This document shows positions 1 to 9,627 of a DNA stretch of 48,868 nt, piece by piece. The notes beneath the pieces were generated by a model. That model had not been told where the DNA came from. It ran no database searches and was given only the letters and a program-made list of their open reading frames with translations. Positions within the stretch are counted from its first letter, which is position 1; the number at the start of each line of letters is the position of its first letter. A program made the position numbers and the translations under genes. This DNA is from an uncultured Pelagibacteraceae bacterium (GTDB lineage: Bacteria > Pseudomonadota > Alphaproteobacteria > Pelagibacterales > Pelagibacteraceae), in the NCBI GenBank assembly GCA_902555435.1, contig CACDRL010000009.1:1-48868 (forward strand), in the 5' to 3' direction.

Positions 1-1
1 T

Positions 2-886
2 CAATTTATTATTCAAAGACAAAACAAAAACGATTATAAATTAAATGGATTGTTCTTGAATGCTAATTCAATTGTAACAAATTTGCTAGAAAGTAAAAAA
101 GAAAAAGAAAATAAAATTTTTAAGAATAATTTTAAATTAAACCTAAACCTGAATGAAGTTTATATTGATGAAATTGATTTTATTAAAAATTTACAAGGAT
201 CAATTTTTATCAAGGATAATAAAGTTGTTGATGCAAATTTATCTGCAAATTTTGAAAATAATAAAAACATAATTTTTTCTATTGAAACAACAGATAATGA
301 TGAAAAAATAACTAAACTTTATTCTTCAAAAGCAAAACCATTAGTAAAAAGATATAAATTTATTAAAGGATTTGATGAAGGCAACTTAGATTTTATATCG
401 ACAAAAAAAAATGAGAAATCAGTATCAAATCTCAAAATTTATGACTTTAAGTTAAAAGAGGTCCCAGCATTGACAAAACTTCTAACTCTAGCCTCCCTTC
501 AGGGAATTGCTGATATTTTGACAGGAGAAGGAATAAGATTTGATGAGTTTGAATTGAAATTCAATAATCAAAAAAATTTAATGACAATAGATGAACTTTA
601 TGCAATTGGCCCAGCTATTTCTATATTAATGAGTGGCTACATAGAAGAGGAAAAATTGATAAGTCTAAGAGGTACTTTGGTGCCAGCTACTACTATAAAT
701 AAAACAATAAGTAAAATTCCATTATTAGGTAAAATTTTAGTTGGTGACAAAACAGGTGAAGGTGTTTTTGGAGTAAGTTTTAAAATAAAAGGGCCACCAA
801 AAGATCTTGAAACTACAGTAAACCCAATAAAAACATTAACACCAAGATTTATAACTAGAACACTTGAAAAAATTAAAATGAATTAA
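2..886 (+). CDS. AsmA-like/DUF3971-type protein, C-terminal part (5' truncated by window edge)
   Basis: The reading frame is open to the left edge, so the apparent TTG start near position 50 is probably internal and only the last 294 residues are seen. The C-terminal half resembles AsmA/YhdP-like proteins: an amphipathic stretch with DILTGEGIRFDEFE, a GPAISILMSGYI strand, and a terminal IPLLGKILVGDKTGEGVFGV segment followed by KTLTPRFI. This family forms large bridge-like envelope proteins linked to lipid transport between the membranes; that role is family knowledge, not visible here. It converges with tyrS, the two stop codons sharing one TTAA. The family call is from recalled motif similarity. 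Confidence 0.72.
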   Translation, partial: QFIIQRQNKNDYKLNGLFLNANSIVTNLLESKKEKENKIFKNNFKLNLNLNEVYIDEIDFIKNLQGSIFIKDNKVVDANLSANFENNKNIIFSIETTDNDEKITKLYSSKAKPLVKRYKFIKGFDEGNLDFISTKKNEKSVSNLKIYDFKLKEVPALTKLLTLASLQGIADILTGEGIRFDEFELKFNNQKNLMTIDELYAIGPAISILMSGYIEEEKLISLRGTLVPATTINKTISKIPLLGKILVGDKTGEGVFGVSFKIKGPPKDLETTVNPIKTLTPRFITRTLEKIKMN

Positions 887-2112
887 TTTAATTCAACTTT
901 AATGTGTCTTTTTTTACCTATAGAGAGTTTTAAATAATTCTCCGTAAATAGCTCTTGATTAATAACAAATTTTTCATCAGGAACTATAGTATCGTTAATT
1001 TTGATAGCTTTACCTTTAATTAATCTTCTTATCTCACTTTTTGAATTTTCTGCTTTAGATAAAATTATTAAATCAATTATATTGATATTATTTTCTAATT
1101 GTTTTGTTTCAATTTTAACGCTTGGTAAGTTAGAGCCTAAAGAATTTCCAGAAAAAGCCTCTTTTGCTGCTTGTTCAGAATTTTGAGCAGCATCTTCTCC
1201 ATGTAACATAGCCGTCGCCTTATTAGCTAATAATATTTTTAATTCATTAATATTTTTTTCCTCTAAAGCATTGATTTCACTTATATCAATATCAGTAAAC
1301 ATTTTTAAAAATTTCATTACATCTCTGTCATCAACATTTCTCCAAAATTGCCAATAGTCATAAGCTGATAAATATTTTTCGTCTAACCAAATAGCGCCAT
1401 TTTCGGTTTTTCCCATTTTTGTACCTGTGGCTAAAGTAATTAATGGCGTTGTTAATCCGTATGTTTGGTTATTAGAATATCTCTTAATAAGTTCGACACC
1501 ATTTACAATGTTTCCCCATTGATCAGAACCACCTATTTGCAGAACACAATTTTCTTTTTTATTTAATTCTAAAAAATCGTAGGCTTGCAGTATCATGTAA
1601 TTAAATTCCATATAACTAAGTGACTGTTCTCTTTCTAATCTTAGCTTTACACTATCAAATGTAAGCATTCTATTGATGGTAAAATGTTTTCCTATATCTC
1701 TTAGAAAAGAAATATAATTTAAATCTTTTAGCCAACTATAATTATTTACATAAATTGGTGTAGTTTTTGGATCATCGTTATCTAAAAATTTTTTTAAAAT
1801 ATTTTGAATATTTTTAATATTTTTTTCAATTTCACTTTCATCTAAAATTTTTCTTGTTTTGTCTTTTCCTGAAGGATCACCTATTCTTGTTGTTCCACCT
1901 CCTAATAATACAATTGGTTGGTGTCCATTTTTTTGTAACAACCTTAAACACATGATTTGCAACAAGCTACCAACATGTAAACTTTCAGCAGTGCAATCAA
2001 ATCCTATGTAAGCTTTAATTTTTTCTTTATCTAATAAATTAGATAAGTCAGCTTCACTAGTACATTGATAGAAATATCCTCTATCTTTAAATTCTTTTAA
2101 AAATTTATTCAT
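883..2112 (-). CDS. tyrS: Tyrosine--tRNA ligase
   Basis: Class I aminoacyl-tRNA synthetase that attaches tyrosine to tRNA-Tyr in the cytoplasm. The 409-residue length fits bacterial TyrRS. The HIGH-like motif is HVGS at residues 46-49, and the KMSKS-like loop is KMGKT at 232-236. The tyrosine-pocket region has QIGGSDQWGNI at about 192-202. A C-terminal S4-like RNA-binding segment runs from about residue 340 (ILSKAENSKSEIRRLI, then KGKAIKINDTIV). The gene is monocistronic, divergent from anmK with a 45-bp gap, and convergent with the AsmA-like gene on its other side. Confidence 0.97.
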   Translation of the reverse strand: MNKFLKEFKDRGYFYQCTSEADLSNLLDKEKIKAYIGFDCTAESLHVGSLLQIMCLRLLQKNGHQPIVLLGGGTTRIGDPSGKDKTRKILDESEIEKNIKNIQNILKKFLDNDDPKTTPIYVNNYSWLKDLNYISFLRDIGKHFTINRMLTFDSVKLRLEREQSLSYMEFNYMILQAYDFLELNKKENCVLQIGGSDQWGNIVNGVELIKRYSNNQTYGLTTPLITLATGTKMGKTENGAIWLDEKYLSAYDYWQFWRNVDDRDVMKFLKMFTDIDISEINALEEKNINELKILLANKATAMLHGEDAAQNSEQAAKEAFSGNSLGSNLPSVKIETKQLENNINIIDLIILSKAENSKSEIRRLIKGKAIKINDTIVPDEKFVINQELFTENYLKLSIGKKRHIKVELN

Positions 2113-2157
2113 CAGACTATAGTTACTATATACAAATTTTTTTTAAAAATAATATTA

Positions 2158-3303
2158 ATGAAAAAAAAAATATTTTCAGCTATGGGCTTAATGAGTGGCA
2201 CATCCATGGATGGAGTTGATGTTTCAATAATTAAATCGGATGGATTTGATGAAGTAGACCTAATTTTAGATAAATACTTTGAGTACGATACTGATCTCTA
2301 TAAACAATTATCAACTTTTAGAGACAAAATTAAAAGTAGTGAAGATTTGATAAAATATTCTAAAGAATTGAGTGATTTAGAGAGAGCTTTAACTATTTTT
2401 CATGCTGAAAAAATTAGCAAAATAGCATTAAAAAATGGAATAGAAATTGATCTTATAGGTTTTCATGGTCAAACAATTTTTCATAACCCTCAGATTAAAA
2501 TTACTAAACAACTAGGTGATGGAAATTTATTATCTCAATTATTAAAAAAACAAGTAATTTATGATTTTAGACAAGCAGATATTGATAACAATGGTCAAGG
2601 AGCACCCCTAACACCAATTTACCACAGATTATTAGTCAATAATTTTTTAAAAAAAGAAAAAGATAATTCAGCTCAACCTTTTTGCATAGTTAATATTGGA
2701 GGAATATCCAATGCTACAATAATAAATGATATATCTGATAATATAGAAGATGACTTGATTGCTTATGATATTGGCCCAGGTAATTGTTTAATAGATGAAT
2801 GGATTAGAAGTAATTCAAACTTAAAGTTTGATGAAGATGGTAAAATTTCAAAATCAGGAAAAATTGATCAACTAATCCTAAATCAAGCAATAGATAATTT
2901 CAAAATAGAATCTTATTCAAAATCACTAGATATAAAAGAATTTGATATATCTTTTGCAAGAGGTTTATCTTTAGAAGACGGGTGTTCAACAATTACAGAA
3001 TTCACAGCATATTTGATTGCAGAAGGAATAAAATTTTTAAATAAAGGTAATTCTAACAAATATTTATTTTGTGGTGGAGGTAGAAAGAATAAGTTTTTGA
3101 TTAAATCAATTATTAGAAATACAAATTTAAATAAGAATGATTTTGATTTAATAGATAATTTTCAGTTGAATGGAGATTATATAGAGTCACAAGCATTTGC
3201 TTATTTAGCTATTAGATCTAAATTAAATTTACCAATTTCTTTTCCAAATACGACAAGATGTAATGCTCCGGTCGTTGGAGGTAAGCTAGCAACTAACTAT
3301 TAA
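2158..3303 (+). CDS. anmK: Anhydro-N-acetylmuramic acid kinase
   Basis: Phosphorylates and opens 1,6-anhydro-N-acetylmuramic acid to MurNAc-6-phosphate, a step in peptidoglycan recycling. The N-terminal GLMSGTSMDG (residues 10-19) is the family's ATP-binding signature. IGFHGQTIFH, DFRQADI, a DIGPGNCLIDEW segment and a late LFCGGGRKN loop follow in the expected order of this ASKHA-fold kinase. Length (381 aa) is normal. It is divergent from tyrS, and its stop codon overlaps that of the hydrolase to its right through a shared TTAA. No partner recycling gene is adjacent. Confidence 0.95.
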   Translation: MKKKIFSAMGLMSGTSMDGVDVSIIKSDGFDEVDLILDKYFEYDTDLYKQLSTFRDKIKSSEDLIKYSKELSDLERALTIFHAEKISKIALKNGIEIDLIGFHGQTIFHNPQIKITKQLGDGNLLSQLLKKQVIYDFRQADIDNNGQGAPLTPIYHRLLVNNFLKKEKDNSAQPFCIVNIGGISNATIINDISDNIEDDLIAYDIGPGNCLIDEWIRSNSNLKFDEDGKISKSGKIDQLILNQAIDNFKIESYSKSLDIKEFDISFARGLSLEDGCSTITEFTAYLIAEGIKFLNKGNSNKYLFCGGGRKNKFLIKSIIRNTNLNKNDFDLIDNFQLNGDYIESQAFAYLAIRSKLNLPISFPNTTRCNAPVVGGKLATNY

Positions 3304-3956
3304 TATAAAGCTGTTTCTTTTTTTATATATTTATCCAAAGTTTTAATTAAAGCATCATCAGTTTTAGAAAAAAAATGATTTGCTTCAGTTATTGTTTGGA
3401 ATTCTACTTTTATACCTTTTTGAGCGCTTAATCTTTTATCTAATTCAGTAATGTATTCTACTGGCACCAATTCATCTTTTTTTCCATAAATAACCACCCC
3501 AGAGGTTGGACATGGAGATAAAAAAGAAAAATCATAAACATTAGGTTGTGGAGATATAGCAATAAATCTATTTATTTCTGGTCTTCTCATAAGTAGTTGC
3601 ATTGCAATCAAAGAACCAAAAGAAAATCCTGAAACCCAACATTGTGAATTATCAAAATTTTCTCTTTCTAACCAATCTAGTGCTGCTGCGGCATCTGCCA
3701 GTTCACCTTGACCATTATCAAATTCCCCATCGCTTTTCCCAACTCCTCTAAAGTTTACTCTGCAAACTGAAAAATCATTTTCCATGAATGTATGAAATGT
3801 ATCTACAACTACTTTATTATTCATAGTTCCTCCATACTGTGGATGAGGTTGTAGGACTAATGCAATAGGAGAAGTATTTTTTTTACTCTTAAAATATTTG
3901 GCTTCTAATCTACCAGCAGGTCCAGGTATAAAAATTTCTAAAATTTTATTGTCCAT
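3300..3956 (-). CDS. Alpha/beta hydrolase (COG2945-like)
   Basis: A small cytoplasmic alpha/beta hydrolase of 218 residues with no signal peptide. The nucleophile elbow is GFSFG with Ser112; Asp161 in GKKDELVP and His194 in EANHFF complete a plausible catalytic triad. The N-terminal LQPHPQYGGTMNNKVV stretch and the NFRGVGKSDGEFD segment are typical of a conserved proteobacterial hydrolase group of unknown substrate. It lies upstream of, and divergent from, the iscR-suf operon; this neighbourhood may be coincidental. The fold is well supported, the substrate is unknown. Confidence 0.88.
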   Translation of the reverse strand: MDNKILEIFIPGPAGRLEAKYFKSKKNTSPIALVLQPHPQYGGTMNNKVVVDTFHTFMENDFSVCRVNFRGVGKSDGEFDNGQGELADAAAALDWLERENFDNSQCWVSGFSFGSLIAMQLLMRRPEINRFIAISPQPNVYDFSFLSPCPTSGVVIYGKKDELVPVEYITELDKRLSAQKGIKVEFQTITEANHFFSKTDDALIKTLDKYIKKETALY

Positions 3957-4038
3957 ATATGCAATTGATTATTGTTCTCAAAAAAAAGGTACGTTTATCA
4001 CAACTGAGCGACAAAATGGTAGTCTTTTTTTACTTTAT

Positions 4039-4063
4039 AAACTTGACCATTTTAGTCGGGTAT
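4039..4063 (+). promoter_or_regulatory. IscR type 1-like operator
   Basis: A 25-bp imperfect palindrome centred on TTGACC and AGTCGGGTAT. Aligned with the published E. coli type 1 IscR consensus as I recall it (YYGACTRWWWYAGTCRR flanked by AT-rich ends), 23 of 25 positions agree; the exceptions are the second base and a C for T after GAC. It overlaps the -35 and spacer of the promoter at 4043-4070, so binding should block RNA polymerase. This implies autorepression of iscR and the suf genes by the [2Fe-2S] form of the regulator. Confidence 0.8.
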
Positions 4064-4070
4064 GTATAAA
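4043..4070 (+). promoter_or_regulatory. Sigma-70 promoter of the iscR-suf operon
   Basis: TTGACC (4043-4048) and TATAAA (4065-4070) are separated by 16 bp, a strong sigma-70-like pair. The predicted start point near 4077 leaves a leader of about 16 nt with an AAGGG ribosome-binding site before the ATG at 4093. The IscR-like operator lies over it. Confidence 0.72.
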
Positions 4071-4092
4071 AAGCCAGAATTTAAGGGTAAAA

Positions 4093-4518
4093 ATGAAACT
4101 AACATCAAAAGGAAGATATGCCGTAATGGCATTAGTTGACCTAGCAAGGTTTGATAATATCAACCCTGTATCACTAAGGGATATATCGTTAAGACAAGGT
4201 ATATCTTTAGATTACTTAGAACAGATTTTTTCTAAACTAAAAAAAAATGAAATTGTTAAAAGTATTAGAGGAACTCAAGGAGGATATGTTCTTAATAAAA
4301 GCCCAAACGAAATTAAATTAACAAATATTTTTCATGCGGTAGATGAAAAAGTAAAAACTGTTCAATGTAAAAAAGAGTCTAAAAAAGGATGTAACGGCAA
4401 AGCCACAAAGTGTATTACTCATAATCTATGGGATGAGTTAGAGGTACACATAAATACATTTTTTGAAAATAAGAGCCTAAAAGATTTACTAAATAACAAT
4501 AAAGAAACAAGAGTTTAG
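4093..4518 (+). CDS. iscR: Rrf2-family transcriptional regulator, IscR type
   Basis: Fe-S-sensing repressor of 141 residues. The start at 4093 is chosen because the protein then begins [18 protein letters not shown], the classic Rrf2 N-terminus, and an AAGGG site precedes it; a longer in-frame reading back to 3898 would cover the operator and promoter. The winged helix occupies residues 1-75 ([20 protein letters not shown], then [11 protein letters not shown]). Candidate [2Fe-2S] ligands are Cys92, Cys100, Cys107 and His110. Their spacing (x7, x6, x2) is wider than the C-x5-C-x5-C-x2-H I recall for E. coli IscR. It is the first gene of the suf operon, one base before sufB. Confidence 0.93.
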   Translation: MKLTSKGRYAVMALVDLARFDNINPVSLRDISLRQGISLDYLEQIFSKLKKNEIVKSIRGTQGGYVLNKSPNEIKLTNIFHAVDEKVKTVQCKKESKKGCNGKATKCITHNLWDELEVHINTFFENKSLKDLLNNNKETRV

Positions 4519-4519
4519 A

Positions 4520-5962
4520 ATGGATAACAGACAAAAAGAAATAAATAATTTAAAAGATTATAAATATGGTTTTTCAACGGATATAGAAAATATTCAAGCC
4601 CCAAAAGGTTTGAATGAAGATGTTATTAAATTTATTTCTAATATTAAAAAAGAACCTGTATGGATGCTTGAGTTTAGATTAAAAGCTTTTGAAAGATTTA
4701 AAGTATTAAAAGAACCAGATTGGCAAAAACCTAAATTTCCAAAAATAGACTATCAAAATTTATATTATTACTCTGCTCCTAAAAGTATGAAAGATAAGCC
4801 AAAGAGCTTAGATGAATTGGATCCTAAACTTTTGGAAACTTATAAAAAACTCGGAATTCCTTTGCAAGAGCAGGCGAGATTAAATGGAATAGCTGTCGAT
4901 GCTGTCTTTGACTCAGTCTCAGTAGCCACTACTTTTAAAGATGAATTGACCAAACAAGGAATTATATTTTGCCCTATATCAGAGGCAATTCAAAATCACC
5001 CTGAATTAGTCAAAAAATATTTAGGTTCTGTAATCCCAACAAGTGATCACTTTTTTGCAACATTAAATTCAGCAGTTTTTACGGATGGTTCTTTTGTATA
5101 CATTCCAGAGGGTGTTAGATGTCCAATGGAACTATCAACTTATTTTAGAATTAATGCATCTAATACAGGTCAATTTGAAAGAACTTTAATTATTGCTGAT
5201 AAAGGAAGCTACGTTAGCTATTTAGAAGGATGTACAGCTCCAATGAGAGATGAAAATCAATTACATGCAGCTAATGTTGAATTAATTGCTCTTGATGATG
5301 CAGAAATAAAATATTCAACAGTTCAAAATTGGTATCCAGGAGACAAGGATGGAAAAGGTGGAATTTATAATTTTGTTACTAAAAGAGGATTGTGCAAAGG
5401 TAAAAATTCAAAAATTTCATGGACACAAGTAGAAACAGGTTCGGCTATTACTTGGAAGTATCCAAGTTGTATTTTGAAAGGTGATAATTCAGTAGGTGAA
5501 TTTTATTCAATAGCTATAACAAATAATCATCAAAAAGCAGATACTGGAACAAAAATGATCCATTTAGGAAAGAATACAAAAAGTAAAATAATCTCTAAAG
5601 GAATATCAGCAGGTAGTTCAGATATGACATATAGAGGATTAGTTGATATTTCATCAAAAGCTAAAAATTCAAATAATTATACTCAGTGTGACTCTTTGTT
5701 AATGGGAAATAAATGTGGAGCTCACACTGTTCCTTACATAAAAAATAAAAATTCCGAATCTAATATTGCTCATGAGGCAACCACATCCAAGATTAGTGAA
5801 GAGCAGTTACATTATTGTCAACAAAGAGGATTAAATCCAGAGGAAGCTGTTGGCTTGATTGTTAACGGTTTTTGTAAGGAGGTATTGCAACAATTGCCCA
5901 TGGAATTCGCTGTAGAAGCTCAAAAACTTGTAGGTATCAGTCTAGAAGGAAGTGTAGGTTAA
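4520..5962 (+). CDS. sufB: Fe-S cluster assembly scaffold SufB
   Basis: Core subunit of the SufBCD scaffold on which Fe-S clusters are built. The 480-residue length is typical. The C-terminal beta-helix carries the diagnostic [20 protein letters not shown], the [18 protein letters not shown] stretch, [10 protein letters not shown] and [19 protein letters not shown], which includes the conserved cysteine region. It ends with the family's [13 protein letters not shown] helix. One base separates it from iscR and one base from sufC, so the three are almost certainly cotranscribed. Confidence 0.97.
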   Translation: MDNRQKEINNLKDYKYGFSTDIENIQAPKGLNEDVIKFISNIKKEPVWMLEFRLKAFERFKVLKEPDWQKPKFPKIDYQNLYYYSAPKSMKDKPKSLDELDPKLLETYKKLGIPLQEQARLNGIAVDAVFDSVSVATTFKDELTKQGIIFCPISEAIQNHPELVKKYLGSVIPTSDHFFATLNSAVFTDGSFVYIPEGVRCPMELSTYFRINASNTGQFERTLIIADKGSYVSYLEGCTAPMRDENQLHAANVELIALDDAEIKYSTVQNWYPGDKDGKGGIYNFVTKRGLCKGKNSKISWTQVETGSAITWKYPSCILKGDNSVGEFYSIAITNNHQKADTGTKMIHLGKNTKSKIISKGISAGSSDMTYRGLVDISSKAKNSNNYTQCDSLLMGNKCGAHTVPYIKNKNSESNIAHEATTSKISEEQLHYCQQRGLNPEEAVGLIVNGFCKEVLQQLPMEFAVEAQKLVGISLEGSVG

Positions 5963-5963
5963 T

Positions 5964-6698
5964 ATGCTTAAAATAAATAATTTAAATGCAAGAATTGACA
6001 AGAAGTCTATTTTAAACGGGCTATCCTTAGATATAAATCCTGGTGAGGTTCATGCAATTATGGGTCCTAATGGATCTGGAAAAAGTACATTATCAAATAT
6101 TCTATCTGGAAAAAAAGGCTATGAAGTTTCTGGGGAAGTTCTTTTTGAAGAAAAAGATTTATTTGAGCTTGAAACAGAGGAAAGAGCGCACAAGGGTATA
6201 TTTTTAGCTTTCCAATATCCTCTAGAAATTCCAGGTGTAAATACAAATATATTTTTAAAAACTTCTTTAAACGCTGTAAGAAAAGCTAGGGGCGAGAAAG
6301 AGCTTGATGCTATTGAATTTTTAAAATTGGTAAAAGAAAAATCTAAAGAACTAAAATTTGATGAGGAAAAATTAAATAGACAATTAAATGTTGGTTTTTC
6401 TGGAGGAGAAAAAAAGAAAAATGAAATTTTACAGATGTCATTGCTAACTCCAAAACTATCAATTTTAGATGAAACTGACTCTGGTTTAGATATTGATGCT
6501 TTAAAGATTGTTGCAGATGGAGTTAATACATTGAGAGATAAAAACAATTCATTTTTAATTATTACACACTACCAAAGATTACTTGATTATATAAAACCTG
6601 ACTTCGTTCATGTTTTGATGAATGGAAAAATTGTAAAATCTGGTGGTCCAGATTTAGCTTTAGAGTTAGAAAAAAAAGGGTATGAAAATTTTAATTAA
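5964..6698 (+). CDS. sufC: Fe-S cluster assembly ATPase SufC
   Basis: Soluble ABC-type ATPase that drives conformational changes of the SufBCD complex. Walker A is GPNGSGKS (residues 34-41), the signature motif is FSGGEKKKNE (145-154), and Walker B is LSILDE (165-170) followed by TDSGLDIDALK, the SufC-specific sequence. The switch histidine sits in IITHYQRLL near residue 199. The gene is flush with sufB and sufD. Confidence 0.98.
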   Translation: MLKINNLNARIDKKSILNGLSLDINPGEVHAIMGPNGSGKSTLSNILSGKKGYEVSGEVLFEEKDLFELETEERAHKGIFLAFQYPLEIPGVNTNIFLKTSLNAVRKARGEKELDAIEFLKLVKEKSKELKFDEEKLNRQLNVGFSGGEKKKNEILQMSLLTPKLSILDETDSGLDIDALKIVADGVNTLRDKNNSFLIITHYQRLLDYIKPDFVHVLMNGKIVKSGGPDLALELEKKGYENFN

Positions 6699-7946
6699 AT
6701 GAAAGAACAATTACAAAAAGATTTTGATAACAGTATAAAAAATTTAAGTTTATCTCAAAAAGATATTGAAATAAAAAAATTTTGTTTAGACAATTTTATA
6801 GACAAAGGTTTTCCAAACAGAAAAGATGAAGATTGGAAATTTTCAGATCTTAATCAAATAATAAAAAAAAATATTGGAGAACTTAGTTTTTACAATGATC
6901 AAGCGTCTACTAATAAAGTCGATACGTCTGTATTTGTAGATGGATTAGAGCATAATAAAATAGTTTTTATAAATGGAAGAATTGAAAAAATTGACTTTGA
7001 ATATGAAAAAAAAGATCAAATAGAAATAATTGATCAATCAGAAACTATAAATGAATTTAAAAATAGCAATTCATTATCTGACTTGAATAATGCCTTTACT
7101 AATAAATGTTTTAAAATATTGGTAAAAAAAGGTTATCAATTAATAAAACCTCTTATTATTTACCATACAACAAATTCAAAAATTTGGTCTAAAAACATTA
7201 ATTTAAGACTTAATTTTGAACTAGATAAAGATAGTTCTCTAAGATTAATTGATTTATTTAATGATACATCCCAAAAGAATTTTTTAAATATATTTTACAA
7301 CTTTGAATTAAATGAAAATGCAGTTTTAAAAAATTATAAAGTAGATAAATTTGAAAATAAAAATATTAAGTATTCTTTTAACAATATTGATCAAGATAAA
7401 AACAGTATTTCTGAAACATTTATTTTATCTTCTGGATCAAATTTTTCAAAAAATGAGATAAATTGTAATTTAAATGGAGTTTATGCATCAGCTTTTGTGA
7501 ATGGTGTTTTTTCATTGAATAATGAGAAACATCATGAAATTAGATCAATAATAAATCATTTAACTGAAAATACAAAAAGTTATCAACTAATTAAAAGTGT
7601 TTTAGATGAAAATTCTAAAGCAGTGTATCAAGGAAAAATATTTGTAAATTCAGAAGCTCAGAAAACTGATGGATACCAATTAAGCAAAGCATTATTGCTA
7701 AATAAAGAGTCAGAGTTTAATGCTAAGCCAGAACTAGAAATTTATGCTGATGATGTTAAATGCTCGCATGGTTCTGCTTCAGGTAGTTTGAATGAAGATT
7801 CTATATTTTATTTAATGTCTAGAGGTTTGAGTTATCAGCAATCAAGAGAGCTATTAATCAATGGTTTTCTACTTGATGTTGTTGAAAAAATTACTGACTC
7901 GGAAATAAAAAACTTAATAAAAAATATGATTGGAATTAAAGAATGA
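6699..7946 (+). CDS. sufD: Fe-S cluster assembly protein SufD
   Basis: Partner of SufB in the SufBC2D scaffold. The N-terminal half is divergent and lysine-rich, as usual for SufD. The C-terminal portion has the recognisable NHLTENTKSYQLIKSVL, SKAVYQGKIFV, CSHGSASGSLNEDSIFYLMSRG and QSRELLINGFL motifs shared with SufB. Length 415 aa is normal. The stop overlaps the start of sufS by 4 nt, consistent with translational coupling. Confidence 0.95.
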   Translation: MKEQLQKDFDNSIKNLSLSQKDIEIKKFCLDNFIDKGFPNRKDEDWKFSDLNQIIKKNIGELSFYNDQASTNKVDTSVFVDGLEHNKIVFINGRIEKIDFEYEKKDQIEIIDQSETINEFKNSNSLSDLNNAFTNKCFKILVKKGYQLIKPLIIYHTTNSKIWSKNINLRLNFELDKDSSLRLIDLFNDTSQKNFLNIFYNFELNENAVLKNYKVDKFENKNIKYSFNNIDQDKNSISETFILSSGSNFSKNEINCNLNGVYASAFVNGVFSLNNEKHHEIRSIINHLTENTKSYQLIKSVLDENSKAVYQGKIFVNSEAQKTDGYQLSKALLLNKESEFNAKPELEIYADDVKCSHGSASGSLNEDSIFYLMSRGLSYQQSRELLINGFLLDVVEKITDSEIKNLIKNMIGIKE

Positions 7947-9160
7947 ATATTGATCAGATAAAAAAAGAATTTCCTATTTTTGATGAAAAAATTCAAAACA
8001 ATGATCTAGTTTATTTAGATAGTGCGAATTCATCACAAAAACCTAAGATAGTTGTAGACAGAATAAATGAATTTTATACCAAACAATTTTCAAATGTTGG
8101 TAGAAGTGTTCACTATCTTGCAGTTGCTGCTACTAATTTATATGAAAATACTAGAACATCTGTTCAAAAATATATTAACGCCAAAGATAAAAATGAAATT
8201 GTTTTCACAAAAGGTGCTACGGAAGCATTAAATCTAGTTGCTAATACATTAGGTCAAAGTTATTTACAGGAAGGTGACGAAGTATTGATCACAGAACTTG
8301 AGCACCATTCAAATTATGTGCCATGGCATTTCTTAAGAAAATCAAAAAATATTAAAATTAATTTTGCTGAAATAAATGAAGAAGGCGAAATTACTTTTGA
8401 AGAAATAGAAAAGAAAATAACTCCAAAAACAAAATTAATCTCAATTACTCATTTATCCAATGTAACAGGTGCAATTTTACCAGTAAAAGAAATTACACAG
8501 CTTGCACATTCAAAAGGAATAATAGTTGTAGTTGATGGATGTCAGGGGGCACCACATTTAAAATTAGATATGCAAGACTTAGATTGCGATTTTTATGCAA
8601 TTTCATGTCATAAAATGTATGGACCTACAGGTTTAGGAGTTCTTTACGGTAAGAAAAAATGGTTAGAAGAATTACCTCCATACCAAGGCGGTGGAGGAAT
8701 GATTAATGAAGTTAAAAAAGACAGGATTTCCTATGGTGAATTGCCAAATAAATATGAGGCAGGGACTATGGCTACAGCACAAGTGATTGCTTTTGATCAA
8801 TCAATAAAATTTTTAGAAAGCATTGGTATAGAAAATGTAATGAAGCATGAAGGAGATTTAGTTGCATACGGGCAAGAATTATTGCAAAAAAATAATTCAG
8901 TAAAACTAATAGGCAATCCAAAAAATAAAGGTGGAGTGTTATCTTTCACGATAGAAGGAGTTCATCCTCACGATATAGCAACCATCTTGGATGAAGATGG
9001 GGTTGCGATAAGAGCAGGACATCATTGTTGTCAAATTTTACATGATAAATTAAATATCCCAGCAAGTGCTAGAGCATCAGTTGGTATTTATAATACAAAA
9101 GAAGATTTAGATCAGCTTAATGAGTCTATAAATAACTGTAAAAAAATATTTAATCTATAA
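7943..9160 (+). CDS. sufS: Cysteine desulfurase SufS
   Basis: PLP-dependent enzyme that takes sulfur from cysteine as a persulfide and passes it to the SufU-like protein encoded next. The PLP-binding lysine is Lys224 in SCHKMYGPTG. The catalytic cysteine is Cys362 in IRAGHHCCQ, the group II (SufS) active-site context. The LYLD-like start DLVYLDSANSSQKP and the ELEHHSNYVPW motif also fit. It overlaps sufD by 4 nt and sufU by 1 nt (TAATG). A second cysteine, Cys363, directly follows the catalytic one. Confidence 0.97.
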   Translation: MNIDQIKKEFPIFDEKIQNNDLVYLDSANSSQKPKIVVDRINEFYTKQFSNVGRSVHYLAVAATNLYENTRTSVQKYINAKDKNEIVFTKGATEALNLVANTLGQSYLQEGDEVLITELEHHSNYVPWHFLRKSKNIKINFAEINEEGEITFEEIEKKITPKTKLISITHLSNVTGAILPVKEITQLAHSKGIIVVVDGCQGAPHLKLDMQDLDCDFYAISCHKMYGPTGLGVLYGKKKWLEELPPYQGGGGMINEVKKDRISYGELPNKYEAGTMATAQVIAFDQSIKFLESIGIENVMKHEGDLVAYGQELLQKNNSVKLIGNPKNKGGVLSFTIEGVHPHDIATILDEDGVAIRAGHHCCQILHDKLNIPASARASVGIYNTKEDLDQLNESINNCKKIFNL

Positions 9161-9624
9161 TGAATTTAAAAGAGCTTTATCAAGAAATTATACTAGAACA
9201 CGGCAAGAACCCTAGAAATCTTAGAAAGACAGAAGGTTTTAATAAAGACGCCAAAGGTAATAATCCACTTTGTGGTGACAATGTTCACGTTTATTTAAAA
9301 CTAAATGGACAAAAAATTGTAGAGGATGCATCCTTCGAAGGGAGTGGTTGTGCGATTTCAATGGCCTCAGCCTCTATAATGACAGATTTGATTAAAGGAA
9401 AAAATGAGCATGAGGCTAAAGAAATAGTTGAGGATTTTTTAGGTATGATCAAAGAAAATCCTGAATTAAAATCTGAATATTTAAGCGAAGATGAAAAAAC
9501 TAAACTAATGTGCTTATCTGGTGTTAAGCAATATCCAATGAGAGTTAAATGCGCAACATTATCTTGGCACACAATGGTTTCTGCTTTTGATGAAAAAACA
9601 GAAGAAGTAAAAACAGAGAATTAA
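9160..9624 (+). CDS. sufU: SufU-type sulfur acceptor / IscU-like protein
   Basis: IscU-fold protein of 154 residues. Cys38 and Asp40 (PLCGDNV), Cys64 (GSGCAIS) and Cys131 (RVKCATLSW) match the zinc-ligand pattern of SufU, and an insert before the last cysteine supports SufU over IscU. In Gram-positive bacteria SufU is a zinc-dependent sulfur-transfer partner of SufS; the same role is inferred here because no SufE is present in the operon. The start codon overlaps the sufS stop. Confidence 0.93.
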   Translation: MNLKELYQEIILEHGKNPRNLRKTEGFNKDAKGNNPLCGDNVHVYLKLNGQKIVEDASFEGSGCAISMASASIMTDLIKGKNEHEAKEIVEDFLGMIKENPELKSEYLSEDEKTKLMCLSGVKQYPMRVKCATLSWHTMVSAFDEKTEEVKTEN

Positions 9625-9627
9625 GTT

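Noticed and set aside
4012..4023. A second IscR-like half-site pair (GAC ... AGTC) just upstream of the main operator
   Set aside because: The spacing between the half-sites is two bases too long and the flanks do not match.
3898..4092. In-frame extension upstream of the IscR-like gene
   Set aside because: It would translate through the operator and promoter and into the opposite-strand hydrolase gene; the protein from 4093 matches the normal Rrf2 start.
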